A stretch of 64,000 nt of DNA from assembly GCF_008017755.1 (NCBI RefSeq), contig NZ_VRTS01000002.1:1-64000 (forward strand), written 5' to 3'. The translations under genes and the position numbers were made by a program. This document shows positions 1 to 7,147 of the stretch, one piece after another. This DNA is from Alkalisalibacterium limincola (GTDB lineage: Bacteria > Pseudomonadota > Gammaproteobacteria > Xanthomonadales > Xanthomonadaceae). How positions within the stretch are numbered: the first letter of the stretch is position 1; every line of letters begins with the position of its first letter. The notes under the pieces were generated by a model. The model was given only the letters and a program-made list of their open reading frames with translations, ran no database searches and was not told the origin of the DNA.

Positions 1-89
1 AGATTAAAGCAGCGATCTTTGCGCGACGATAGATCACGGGATGGCCGAAAGGCGAGCTGGAATGGTGTTACAGCGAGGAGTCATGTGGG

Positions 90-149
90 GGCTAACACCC
101 AAGTTCAGCGGAACCGCGCAGCGGTTTCCGCTGAAACGCGCAGTTAGGC
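90..149 (-). other. integron attC recombination site 1
   Basis: Sixty-base site with the architecture of an integron attC. Read on the minus strand it opens with the core half-site GCCTAAC (149-143) and closes with GTTAGCC (96-90), one base off the consensus GTTRRRY. Between them lies a near-perfect inverted repeat: arms 104-117 and 121-135 pair over 14 bp around a 3-nt loop, with one bulged base (T on plus, A on minus). Such an extrahelical base is what integron integrases read in folded attC. It lies downstream of the lipoprotein gene at 238-720, the expected place for the attC of that cassette. Confidence 0.8.
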
Positions 150-237
150 TGTCGCGGATGTGATGTAGAACGACGATTCATGGGAACTCCCTGCAGCGCC
201 GACGCTTGAGACTATCCGAAGTGACCGGCGTAAGACC

Positions 238-720
238 CTACAGATCGAGGGGGTGCCGCCTGTCTGTGGGTTCTCCTCGTGACACCTCAGTTACCGCCTT
301 GCCTGTGGTTGCGTCGACGATCCAGAAGTCGCAGTACTCAAATTCGCCAAAAAACCTGGTTTTACAAGCAGACACGGCGTTGTATGAAGTGGATGCAGTT
401 ACGTCCAAGCGCACCTTAGCGAAGAGCATGTGGGCGCCCTTCTCGAAGCCAAGCGTGACATCTCGTGCTCCGGGCCGGATGAAGACCGGCTGGTCCCATT
501 GCTCTTTCCTTAGCATGACCTTTTTTCCGTCGATGGCGTAGACGTAAGTATTGTCATGGTCGAAAAACGGAACCTTGTCGTCGATCATCGTCGCAGCAAT
601 TCTTGAGACTCCAGACTCACTCTCGCTTGGCATGACGTACCTCAGCTCATCCGGAAGCTGTGGTAGTGACATGCAGCCAGAAATCAAAATTGCAGCTAGT
701 GCCCAGACTAGATGCTTCAT
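238..720 (-). CDS. cassette-borne lipoprotein of unknown function
   Basis: Encodes 160 residues. A short basic start (MKHL), a hydrophobic stretch and the lipobox LISGC mark a signal-peptidase II lipoprotein exported to the envelope. The mature part has no motif I can assign with certainty; the run IDGK followed about 18 residues later by a PG-containing segment is loosely like DUF2846-type lipoproteins. ATG 720 was preferred over an in-frame GTG at 729 because AGAGGGG sits 8 nt upstream of the ATG. The gene lies between two attC sites pointing the same way, so it is the cargo of one integron cassette of about 650 bp. Base composition is clearly less GC-rich than the rest of the window, consistent with acquisition. 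Confidence 0.75.
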   Translation of the reverse strand: MKHLVWALAAILISGCMSLPQLPDELRYVMPSESESGVSRIAATMIDDKVPFFDHDNTYVYAIDGKKVMLRKEQWDQPVFIRPGARDVTLGFEKGAHMLFAKVRLDVTASTSYNAVSACKTRFFGEFEYCDFWIVDATTGKAVTEVSRGEPTDRRHPLDL

Positions 721-741
721 GTGCGACACCCCTCTTAGGCA

Positions 742-801
742 GCCTAAAACTCAAGTTCAGCGGAATCGCGCAGCGGTTTCCGCGGAAACGCGAAGTAAGG
801 C
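742..801 (-). other. integron attC recombination site 2
   Basis: Second 60-base attC-like site, identical to the first at 53 of 60 positions and in the same orientation. On the minus strand it starts with GCCTTAC (801-795) and ends in GTTTTAGGC (750-742), so both core half-sites have drifted from consensus. The internal hairpin is kept, including the bulged base, with one G-T wobble and one mismatch. It sits 3' of the lipoprotein gene at 923-1336 and 5' of the one at 238-720, exactly between two cassettes. Shared sequence between successive attC sites is typical of sedentary chromosomal arrays. Confidence 0.75.
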
Positions 802-922
802 CGCATGGTGGTGGAAGCATTTGCCATAAACTTTCGCGGTATTTCTGTTTGTTACGTCGATGGAAAAAATACCCCAGGCAAGCTGGGTCCAGGAAGCTCC
901 TTAAGTTAGCCTCGACAAGTCT

Positions 923-1336
923 TTAGCGTCGCCGTGTGCCGGTAACCTTGCCCTGTTCATAGGCGTTCATAATATTATAGAAAACCCGAGCACCGTCAAA
1001 AGTTGAGCCGGAAACCTTGCCTGAGAACGACTTGTAATCGTCGCAAATATCGGTAAAAAGTAGGATCCGCAGTTCTCCGTTTTCGTACCGATAAGCTGGT
1101 TTGTACACAGACCCTTCCGGAGCAGCGCGAACCCTCACTCGATAATATACTTGTCCTTTGCAGGTTTCAGCGCGCGAATTCGTTAGGGTGAAGCGATAGA
1201 ACTGCCGCTCTCCAGCCCAAGAAAGCTCGAAGTCCCAGGTCCCAGTTAGGGTCGCCGACGCTGTTTGCTGCGGCGCCAAGGCTGCACATCCAGTCATGAG
1301 AAGCGCAACAAGAGTAGTGAAGATCAGAATTTTCAT
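923..1336 (-). CDS. cassette-borne lipoprotein of unknown function
   Basis: Encodes 137 residues beginning MKILIFTTLVALLMTGCAA, a clear lipoprotein signal with lipobox LMTGC. The mature region is rich in beta-forming residues (TGTWDFELSW, FYRFTLTN, CKGQVYYRVRV), which suggests a small beta-barrel or lipocalin-like fold, but I cannot name a family. ATG 1336 is chosen because it follows directly the core half-site GTTAGGC (1345-1339), so translation begins two bases inside the cassette. A longer in-frame reading to 1399 would run through that site and lacks a signal peptide at its start. Cargo of a cassette of about 600 bp; markedly lower GC than its surroundings. Confidence 0.7.
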   Translation of the reverse strand: MKILIFTTLVALLMTGCAALAPQQTASATLTGTWDFELSWAGERQFYRFTLTNSRAETCKGQVYYRVRVRAAPEGSVYKPAYRYENGELRILLFTDICDDYKSFSGKVSGSTFDGARVFYNIMNAYEQGKVTGTRRR

Positions 1337-1367
1337 TGGCCTAACACTTATTCGATGGCGAAACGGG

Positions 1368-1389
1368 GTGTAACCCTCGGGTGTAATCC
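1368..1389 (+). repeat. 22-bp direct repeat, copy 1 (GTGTAA pair)
   Basis: Matches 1455-1476 at 20 of 22 positions. Each copy contains GTGTAA twice, 13 bp apart, so the region has four GTGTAA units in two evenly built pairs 87 bp apart. Function unknown; it may be a protein-binding site or a leftover of cassette rearrangement. Confidence 0.6.
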
Positions 1390-1454
1390 CGAGAGGCAAG
1401 ATGATCTGGGGAGACTGATTTCAAGCAAATCAACGCTTTCGCCTCTTTCGTGAC

Positions 1455-1476
1455 GTGTAACACCCGGGTGTAATCC
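1455..1476 (+). repeat. 22-bp direct repeat, copy 2 (GTGTAA pair)
   Basis: Second copy of the repeat at 1368-1389, with two mismatches inside the spacer between its GTGTAA units. It falls in the gene-free stretch between the cassette array and the tRNA gene. Confidence 0.6.
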
Positions 1477-1655
1477 ACACCCCCCTGCGGGGCCGCGGGA
1501 AGCTGGTGGCCAAGGTACAAGCTAGCTGGGGACTTCCGCAATTTCGCTCATGAGAACGATGGCTTCGGGTCATGAAGCCAAGCTTCATCGCCAGGCCGCT
1601 GGGGCCCCCGGCTGCGGAACGTCTGGCTGGTGGCGGCATGCCCGCCCCCTTCGAC

Positions 1656-1684
1656 TGGTGCACCAGCACCGTCTAACCTAAGAT
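1656..1684 (+). promoter_or_regulatory. probable promoter of the intron-bearing tRNA
   Basis: A -10-like TAAGAT (1679-1684) ends 9 bases before the tRNA 5' end. TGGTGC (1656-1661) is a weak -35 candidate at 17-bp spacing. The stretch between -10 and the tRNA, GCCCCCCAC, is a GC-rich discriminator of the kind found at stringently controlled stable-RNA promoters. The -35 match is poor, so only the -10 is reasonably supported. Confidence 0.45.
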
Positions 1685-1693
1685 GCCCCCCAC

Positions 1694-2014
1694 GGGCCTA
1701 TAGCTCAATGGTTAGAGCAGAGGACTCATCGAAAGGTGCCGCCACGCGGTAACGCGTGGACGGGAACGGGATGAATTCAGGGAAACCTCAGCGGGTGGAG
1801 CGATCCATGCCGGTGGCAATCCTGAGCCAAGCCGGCGGTACACCGCCGGAAGGTGCAGAGACTACCTGGGGGCTTTAGCGCCCTTGATGACAGGCTAGAG
1901 CGTCCCGCACCCCCACCGCCTCGGCGGCGGGTGAAGAGATAGTCCGCGCCGGGAGGAAACTTCCGGGTAACGTGAATCCTTTGGTTCCAGGTTCGAGTCC
2001 TGGTGGGCCCACCA
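1694..2014 (+). tRNA. tRNA-Ile (CAU anticodon, lysidine type) split by a group I intron
   Basis: The exons 1694-1729 and 1975-2014 join to a 76-nt tRNA. The acceptor stem pairs GGGCCTA with TGGGCCC, followed by discriminator A and an encoded CCA. The D-arm reads GCTC...GAGC, the anticodon stem GAGGA/TCCTT with loop CTCATAA, and the T-arm CCAGG TTCGAGT CCTGG. The anticodon is CAT. The body matches the minor isoleucine tRNA (GGTTAGAGCAG, GACTCATAATC, TTGGT) rather than a methionine tRNA; in that tRNA TilS converts C34 to lysidine so that it reads AUA. The intron interrupts the gene directly after anticodon base 36. Confidence 0.93.
1730..1974 (+). ncRNA. self-splicing group I intron in tRNA-Ile
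   Basis: A 245-nt catalytic intron. P1 forms between exon end CAT plus C1730 and GGTG (1735-1738), capped by a GAAA tetraloop, giving the required U-G wobble at the 5' splice site (T1729 with G1736). P2 is a perfect 7-bp hairpin with a GTAA loop (1742-1759). The conserved core elements are visible: P (AATTCAGGGAAACCT, 1774-1788), Q (AATCCTGAGCCAAG, 1818-1831), R (GTGCAGAGACTA, 1853-1864) and S (AAGAGATAGTCC, 1934-1945), with R and S pairing as P7. P9 has a GAAA loop (near 1955-1958) and the intron ends in the obligatory G1974. It contains no homing-endonuclease gene. The insertion site and compact form resemble the known Azoarcus tRNA-Ile intron. Confidence 0.93.
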
Positions 2015-2066
2015 CCGTACCCGGCGGGTTCGGTGGCTCCGAACGTCGCGCGCAGGGATCAGGCCG

Positions 2067-3230
2067 ATGCAGCAGCAACTGGAAGTCCCCCGGACACCCC
2101 TGCGGGACCACGCCGTGGCGTGCGCCGATGTCGATGCGCTCCTGGCCGTTCGCGAGGGGGTGGCCTGGCTTGAGGTCCACCCGGAGGGTGCCCAGCAGCT
2201 GCAGCCGGCCACGTGGAAGGGTGGGGCGGTGAGCAGCGAGTTCCACTCGCGCACGCGCCGGCTTCCCTCGGTGCGCATCTACAGCCTCAACGACGCCCCG
2301 ATGGTGCTGGGCATCCTCGGGCTGGTGAACGCCGGCACGCTTCTGGACCTGGACTACCTGGACTTCTGCGAGACCTCGCGGCTGGCGGACTTCGCCCGCA
2401 GCTGCCCCGAAATGGTCGAAGCGCTTTCCGAAGACCGGGCCCGGTTCGCGTTGCCGGCCGCACACCTGCACGTGCGTGGTGACTGCGCGGTGCTCGTGCA
2501 GACCGGCGACCACGCGTGGGGCCATTGGCTGGTCGATGTCATTCCCCGGATCAAGGTGCTGCGACACCACCTTCCCGACGTCACGATCGCGGTCTCCAGC
2601 GCGCTGCGCCCCGCCCGGGAGCTTCTCGTGGAAGCCGGGATCAGCCTGCGCCAGGTGGTCTTCTACGACCCGGCGAAGACGGTGCTGAGCGCCGATCGCC
2701 TGTTCGTTCCCAGCTTCGTGCGCTTCGCGAACGCCTTTTCACCGCTGGCGAGGGACATCTTCCCGACCCTGTCGCGCCGCGCCCGCACGCGGGATCGGCG
2801 GCTGTACGTCACCCGATCGGCTACGCCGCTGGGTTCGAGCCTGACCAACAGCGGGGAGGTCGAGCGGGTCTTCGAGCGCCACGGTTTCGAGATCGTGTCC
2901 CCGGAAGCCTGGTCGGTCGAAAGGCAGGTCGGCACGTTCGCGCAGGCCTCCTTCATTGCCGGGGAGTATGGGTCGGGCCTGCACAATTCGGTGTATTCCG
3001 CGCGTGGCACCCGGGTGTTGTGCCTCCAGTCCGACGGGGTCGCGCAGTTCGTCCAGGCCGGCATCGGGGCGGTGATGGACCAGCCGACCGGCTTCGTGCT
3101 GGGTCGGCAGGTGGCGGCGCCCGATCCGTCCGTGCGCATGTCGCCATCGCAGCGACAACGCCTGTGCACGGTCAGCACCCGGGACGTCGAAGAGGCGTTG
3201 CAGGACATGCTGGCTGACGCGCCGGCCTGA
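2067..3230 (+). CDS. glycosyltransferase family 61 protein
   Basis: Encodes 387 residues of the GT61 (DUF563) family, which transfers sugars onto glycans. Family signatures are the central GHWLVDVIPRI and the C-terminal GEYGSGLHNSVYSARGT, where the acidic residue and the glycine-rich turn belong to the likely donor site. No signal peptide or membrane span is seen, so it should act in the cytoplasm, probably in synthesis of a surface polysaccharide; the convergent acyltransferase supports that. Start chosen as the first ATG after the tRNA, with a purine-rich stretch (AGGGATCAGG) upstream; a start some tens of codons later is possible because the first 60 residues are poorly conserved in character. 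Acceptor and sugar cannot be told from sequence. Confidence 0.8.
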   Translation: MQQQLEVPRTPLRDHAVACADVDALLAVREGVAWLEVHPEGAQQLQPATWKGGAVSSEFHSRTRRLPSVRIYSLNDAPMVLGILGLVNAGTLLDLDYLDFCETSRLADFARSCPEMVEALSEDRARFALPAAHLHVRGDCAVLVQTGDHAWGHWLVDVIPRIKVLRHHLPDVTIAVSSALRPARELLVEAGISLRQVVFYDPAKTVLSADRLFVPSFVRFANAFSPLARDIFPTLSRRARTRDRRLYVTRSATPLGSSLTNSGEVERVFERHGFEIVSPEAWSVERQVGTFAQASFIAGEYGSGLHNSVYSARGTRVLCLQSDGVAQFVQAGIGAVMDQPTGFVLGRQVAAPDPSVRMSPSQRQRLCTVSTRDVEEALQDMLADAPA

Positions 3231-3267
3231 GCCCGGGCCACGCCGGACCTCATCCGCGGCCCGAGGG

Positions 3268-4616
3268 CTAGCGTGGGTCCCGGGCGCTTCCGGGCGGCGG
3301 AGCAACGCGCAGCCACCACGAGGCCGCCGCCACGCCGACCACGCCCAGCAGGGCGCCAGGCCAGGCACCGAGTGCGAGCGCCACGGCGATGCCGGCCGAC
3401 AGCGCCACGCCGCCCGCCACGATCGTGGCGGTGTCACGTGCCGCCTGCAGGTCGCGCCTGCGCCGCAGCTCGAAGCTGAGCACCGCCGCGATGACCGGGA
3501 CCACCATCAGCAGGCACAACCCCAGCCACCACAGGCGCCCCATCCAGAAGCTGGAATCGCCCGGCAAGCCTGCGTCGATCGGCAGCTGCAGGCGGGCCCC
3601 CAGCCACGCGGCCGGCAGTTCGGCCAGTTTGTGCCACAGGTAGAGCGGCATGCCCATGGCCGCGACCAGCGCCACGGTCCTGCCGAGGTCCAGGCGGTCC
3701 AACAGCGCGTGGGCCGGCCGCTCCAGCAGCAGTACCGCGCCGACCTGCAGCCAGATGACGCCGACCAGCGCCAGGGTGGGCGGCAGCATGTTGCTGCGCC
3801 CTTCGAAGTCCACGCCCACCATGGCCGCCGGGTAGCCCAGGACGAAGGTGCCCAACAGCCAGGCGAGCCCGAGCAGCAGGAAACCCAGGCCGGTCCAGGG
3901 GCCGCTGAAGCGGCCTTTCCGCCAGGCGATTCCCAGCTGTTGGGGCAAAAGCCATACCGCGATGGCATTGATCCAGCCCAGGGCCTGGCCCGAGTCCGTG
4001 ACACGCTCGCCCAGAACGGGCAGTTCCCCGGCCGCCAACGGCATGGCCCGGGCCAGGTCCACCAGCGCGGTCGCCAGCACCAACGCGGCCACCGCGCCCA
4101 GCCCGAACCGGCGGTCGGCCTTCAGGCTCAGCGGCAGCAGCGCCTGGGTGAACAGGAACATCAGCAGGAACCACAGGTGGATGGTCAGCGACTGGTTGAA
4201 CTGCTCCAGCACGCGGCCACCGGCGAGCAGGGAGAAGATCGAAAGTGCGGCGATCACCGCCAGGTAGGTCACCGTCGGCCGTGCCAGTCGCAGCGCCCGA
4301 CCTGCCCACCAGTGCCTCTGGGCGCCCGCCTCGCCAGTCGCTCTTCCACGCCGTTGGCGGCCACCGCGGCCGAGACGAACACGAACAACGGCACCACCTG
4401 CACCAGCCAGGTCAGGAAGCCGGCCTTGGGCCATTCCTGCAGCAGGTGGTCGGCAGCGACCAGTACGCCCTCGTCGAAGCGCGGCAGGGTCGCGACCCAG
4501 TGCCCCAACACCACGATGATCAGCGCGCCGGCACGAAGCGCATCCAGATAGGGATCTCTCGCGTCGGTATTCACGTCGCCATCGATTTCATGGCCACAGA
4601 TCCGTAAGTGGGCCAC
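3268..4616 (-). CDS. membrane acyltransferase (acyltransferase 3 family), frame-broken
   Basis: Multi-pass inner-membrane O-acyltransferase that would decorate a glycan with acetyl or succinyl groups. The N-terminal part has the family opening DPYLDALRAGALIIVVLGHW with the catalytic-type histidine. The rest, in another frame, gives about ten hydrophobic helices including SLTIHLWFLLMFLFTQ. The two parts join cleanly if one base is restored near 4317-4332, where a G is probably missing before GCGCCC; the corrected protein is about 449 residues. The start is uncertain: GTG 4616 and a GTG slightly downstream (VNTDARDPYL) both lack a good ribosome site. Convergent with the GT61 gene, pointing to a shared glycan role. 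Confidence 0.75.
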
Positions 4617-4627
4617 CGCCGTGGCCC
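4610..4627. other. 7-bp perfect inverted repeat between divergent genes
   Basis: GGGCCAC and GTGGCCC around CGCC, overlapping the putative GTG start of the acyltransferase and lying 150 bp before the transporter start. No T-tract follows on either strand, so it is not an intrinsic terminator. It could be an operator for the divergent pair or an mRNA hairpin at the acyltransferase start. Confidence 0.35.
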
Positions 4628-4776
4628 ATGACTATCCTCACTGGCGTCACCCCCGGTGCTTGCATAGGTTCGGGAAACCCACCCTGTCCTGCGATGGTAG
4701 AGCGCCCGATGCCGATGCCGCCACATGCCCTCGCCGGACTGCGGGGAACCGCAAGCTTGCCGCGAGCGCCACGCTG

Positions 4777-6134
4777 ATGTCGGCCTGGCTGCAACGCGTC
4801 TTCAACGTGCGCCGCGACGAGACGCTGCCGGTACTGCTGGCGGCCGGCTTCTTCTTCTGCATCCTGACCGCGTTAATGGTGCTGCGTCCGGCGCGCGACG
4901 CGCTGGGCATGGAGAGTGGCATCGAGGCCGTGCGCTGGCTGTTCATCGGCACCGCGTTGGCGACGCTGGCGGTGAATCCGGTCTTCGGCTGGCTGGTCAG
5001 CCGCTTCCGCCGCCTGCACTTCATCACCGCGACCTATGTGTTCTTCGCGCTGAGCCTGCTGGGCTTCTACCTGATGCTGGTGCTGGCGCCCGAAGCGACC
5101 GGCATCACCAGCGGGCGGGTGTTCTACATATGGTTCAGCGTGTTCAACCTGTTCGTCACGATGGTGTTCTGGGCGCTGATGGCCGATCGCTTCACGCTGG
5201 AACAGTCCAAGCGCTTCTTCGCGTTGATCGCCGTGGGCGGCACGCTGGGCGCCATTTTCGGCCCGTTGCTGGCCTCGATGCTGGCGCAGCCGCTGGGCAC
5301 GCCCGCGCTGCTGCTGGTGGCGATCGGGTTCCTGCTGGCGGGTGTGGGGTTCGCCTGGGCGGTGGCCCTGACCCAGCCCAAGCGAGGCCCTGGCCCCGAT
5401 GACGCGGATGCCGGGCACGTCGACGAGCGTTCGATCATCGGCGGCAGCGCCTGGGAAGGCTTCAAGGCGATCTTCCGCTCGCGCTACCTGGCCGGCGTGG
5501 CCGGCTACATCGTCATCCTCACCATCATGGCCACGTTCCTGTACTTCACCCGCCTGCAGATGGTGGCCGAACTCGGTGACGACACCGATCTGCGGACCAC
5601 GATATTCGCGCGCATCGACCTGGTCACCCAACTGGCCACCCTGTTCCTCCAGGCCGTCATCGCCGGGCACCTGATGAAGCGCCTGGGCGTGCACGTCGTG
5701 CTGGCGCTGCTGCCGATCACCGTGGTGCTGGGCTTCATCGGCCTGGCCATCGTCGGCTCGCTGGCGATGCTCATCGTGTTCGAGGCCACCTACCGGGCGA
5801 TCCAGCGTGCGATCACGCGCCCTGCGCGCGAGACGCTGTATACGGTCGTCAGCCGGGAGGACAAGTACAAGTCCAAGGCCTTCATCGACACCTTCGTCTA
5901 CCGCACCGGTGATGTCGTCGGCGCACAGATCGACGGGGGCCTGGGGCGCCTGGGCCTGGGCCTGGGGGCGCTGGCCTCGGTCGCCTGCCGTTGGCACTGG
6001 TTTGGGCGGTGCTCGGGCTGTGGCTTGGCCGCACCCAGCAGCGCCTGGCGGCGGCCGGAGAGATCGAATCCACCCGCGTGGGCGTGGACCCGCGCACCCC
6101 ATCGCAAGGAGGACACCATGATCACGCGTCGTGA
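4777..6134 (+). CDS. MFS or NTP/NDP-exchange-like transporter, frame-broken
   Basis: Polytopic membrane transporter of about 452 residues after correction, with around eleven or twelve hydrophobic helices. The opening (DETLPVLLAAGFFFCILTA then MVLRPARDALG) and GGTLGAIFGP resemble the bacterial ADP/ATP-carrier-like MFS group found in free-living proteobacteria; the substrate is unknown. One base is missing near 5981-5990, after which the true frame reads LALVWAVLGLWLGRTQQR and stops at 6134. Without this correction the frame would run through into the next gene, which is an artefact. The start ATG 4777 gives a short cytoplasmic lead before helix 1. Its corrected end overlaps the aldo/keto reductase start by 17 bases, so the two are probably co-translated. 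Confidence 0.7.
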
Positions 6135-7062
6135 ATACCTGAAACTGTCGGTGGCGGCCGGCGTGGCGCTGTCGCTGAACCCGCGGCTGCTGCTGGCCGA
6201 CGACAAGCCGATGTCGCTGATCACCCGGACCATTCCCGGCACCAGCGAGCGCCTGCCGGTGGTGGGGCTGGGCAGTTCGGCCACCTTCTCGCGGGTCGCC
6301 GGCAGCGAGGACGTCGCCGCGTTGCGCGAGGTGCTCCAGGCGCTCGACGCGAACGGCGGCAGCGTGTTCGATACCGCGCCGAGCTACGGCGCCTCCGAGG
6401 AGGTGGCCGGCCGGCTGGCGCGCGAACTGGGCCTGACCGAGAAGATCTTCTGGGCGACCAAGCTCAACGTCGCGCCGCGCGGCGGCGGTGCGGCCGACCC
6501 GGCCGAGGCGCGCGCGCAGCTCGATGCGTCGTTCCGGAAGATCGGCAAGGATCCCATCGACCTGGTGCAGGTGCACAACATGGGTGACCCGGACACCCAG
6601 CTGGGCCTGCTCAAGGAGCGCAAGGCCGAGGGCCGCATCCGCTACATCGGCATCACCACCACGTTCGCGCCGCAGTACGAGCACCTGGAGCAAGTCATGC
6701 GCGAGGAGCCGCTGGACTTCATCGGCGTGGACTACGCGATCGACAACCGCACGATGGAAGAGCGCATCTTCCCGCTGGCCCGGGAAAAGGGTATCGGCGT
6801 GCTGGTATACGCGCCCTTCGGCCGCACCCGTCTGTGGGAGGCGGTGCGCGGGAAGGAAGTGCCGGAATGGGCGGCCGAGTTCGACGCCAGCACCTGGGGC
6901 CAGTTCTTCCTGAAGTTCGTCGTCTCCAACCCGGTGGTGACCGTCGCCACGCCGGCCACCAGCCAGGCCCGCCACATGGTCGACAACATGGGCGCGGCGA
7001 TGGGCCGGTTGCCCGACGAGGCGATGCGCCGGCGCATGATCGAGCACATCGAATCGCTGTGA
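6118..7062 (+). CDS. aldo/keto reductase with Tat-like signal
   Basis: Encodes 314 residues. The N-terminus [18 protein letters not shown] has a twin arginine followed by a hydrophobic stretch, a Tat-type export signal, so the enzyme may fold with its nicotinamide cofactor before export to the periplasm. The barrel shows VFDTAPSYG (catalytic Asp/Tyr region), KIFWATKL (catalytic Lys) and DLVQVHN (His), followed by RYIGITTT and a C-terminal cofactor segment [14 protein letters not shown]. Start ATG 6118 has an excellent AAGGAGG at 6107-6113. It lies in the last codons of the upstream transporter gene. Substrate unknown. Confidence 0.85.
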   Translation: MITRREYLKLSVAAGVALSLNPRLLLADDKPMSLITRTIPGTSERLPVVGLGSSATFSRVAGSEDVAALREVLQALDANGGSVFDTAPSYGASEEVAGRLARELGLTEKIFWATKLNVAPRGGGAADPAEARAQLDASFRKIGKDPIDLVQVHNMGDPDTQLGLLKERKAEGRIRYIGITTTFAPQYEHLEQVMREEPLDFIGVDYAIDNRTMEERIFPLAREKGIGVLVYAPFGRTRLWEAVRGKEVPEWAAEFDASTWGQFFLKFVVSNPVVTVATPATSQARHMVDNMGAAMGRLPDEAMRRRMIEHIESL

Positions 7063-7070
7063 TCCACGCT

Positions 7071-7094
7071 GCCGGGGCGTCGCCACGCCCCGGC
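7071..7094 (+). terminator. strong hairpin after aldo/keto reductase gene
   Basis: Perfect 10-bp stem GCCGGGGCGT / ACGCCCCGGC with a CGCC loop, starting 8 bases after the stop codon at 7062. No T-run follows, so it may end transcription weakly, stabilise the 3' end of the mRNA, or be a palindromic extragenic element. It sits before the pyrC promoter. Confidence 0.4.
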
Positions 7095-7113
7095 ACGGCC
7101 CTGCCGGGCCTGC

Positions 7114-7119
7114 GATAAT
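7114..7119 (+). promoter_or_regulatory. pyrC -10 element
   Basis: GATAAT stands 28 bases before the pyrC start, in sequence otherwise almost free of A and T. No good -35 is recognisable. A transcript from here would have a leader of about 20 nt without a Shine-Dalgarno sequence. Confidence 0.4.
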
Positions 7120-7147
7120 GGGGGCTGCTTCCAACCCGGCCCCCGGC

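Larger units (their letters stand above)
1337..1680. other. gene-free junction between cassettes and tRNA
   Basis: About 345 bases with no credible gene. It opens with a lone integron core half-site, GTTAGGC on the minus strand (1345-1339), which has no matching partner half-site or hairpin on its far side. It is therefore either a broken attC or the crossover end of an attI-like site. No integrase reading frame is present on either strand. Two imperfect 22-bp repeats (1368-1389 and 1455-1476) lie here. The right end runs into the tRNA promoter. Confidence 0.6.

Noticed and set aside
1346-1690. An integron integrase gene or attI next to the array
   Set aside because: No frame encodes a tyrosine recombinase with the IntI patch, and only one core half-site is present; I record a possible relic only.
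1875-2570. Open frame overlapping the intron, as a possible homing endonuclease
   Set aside because: It is antisense, continues through the glycosyltransferase gene, and lacks LAGLIDADG, GIY-YIG or HNH motifs. At 245 nt the intron is too short for an endonuclease.
4610-4627. The GGGCCAC...GTGGCCC repeat as an intrinsic terminator
   Set aside because: It lies between divergent gene starts and has no T-tract on either strand.
4621-7062. A natural fusion of the transporter with the aldo/keto reductase
   Set aside because: The joining residues are nonsense, the reductase has its own strong ribosome site and Tat signal, and one added base restores a normal transporter end.
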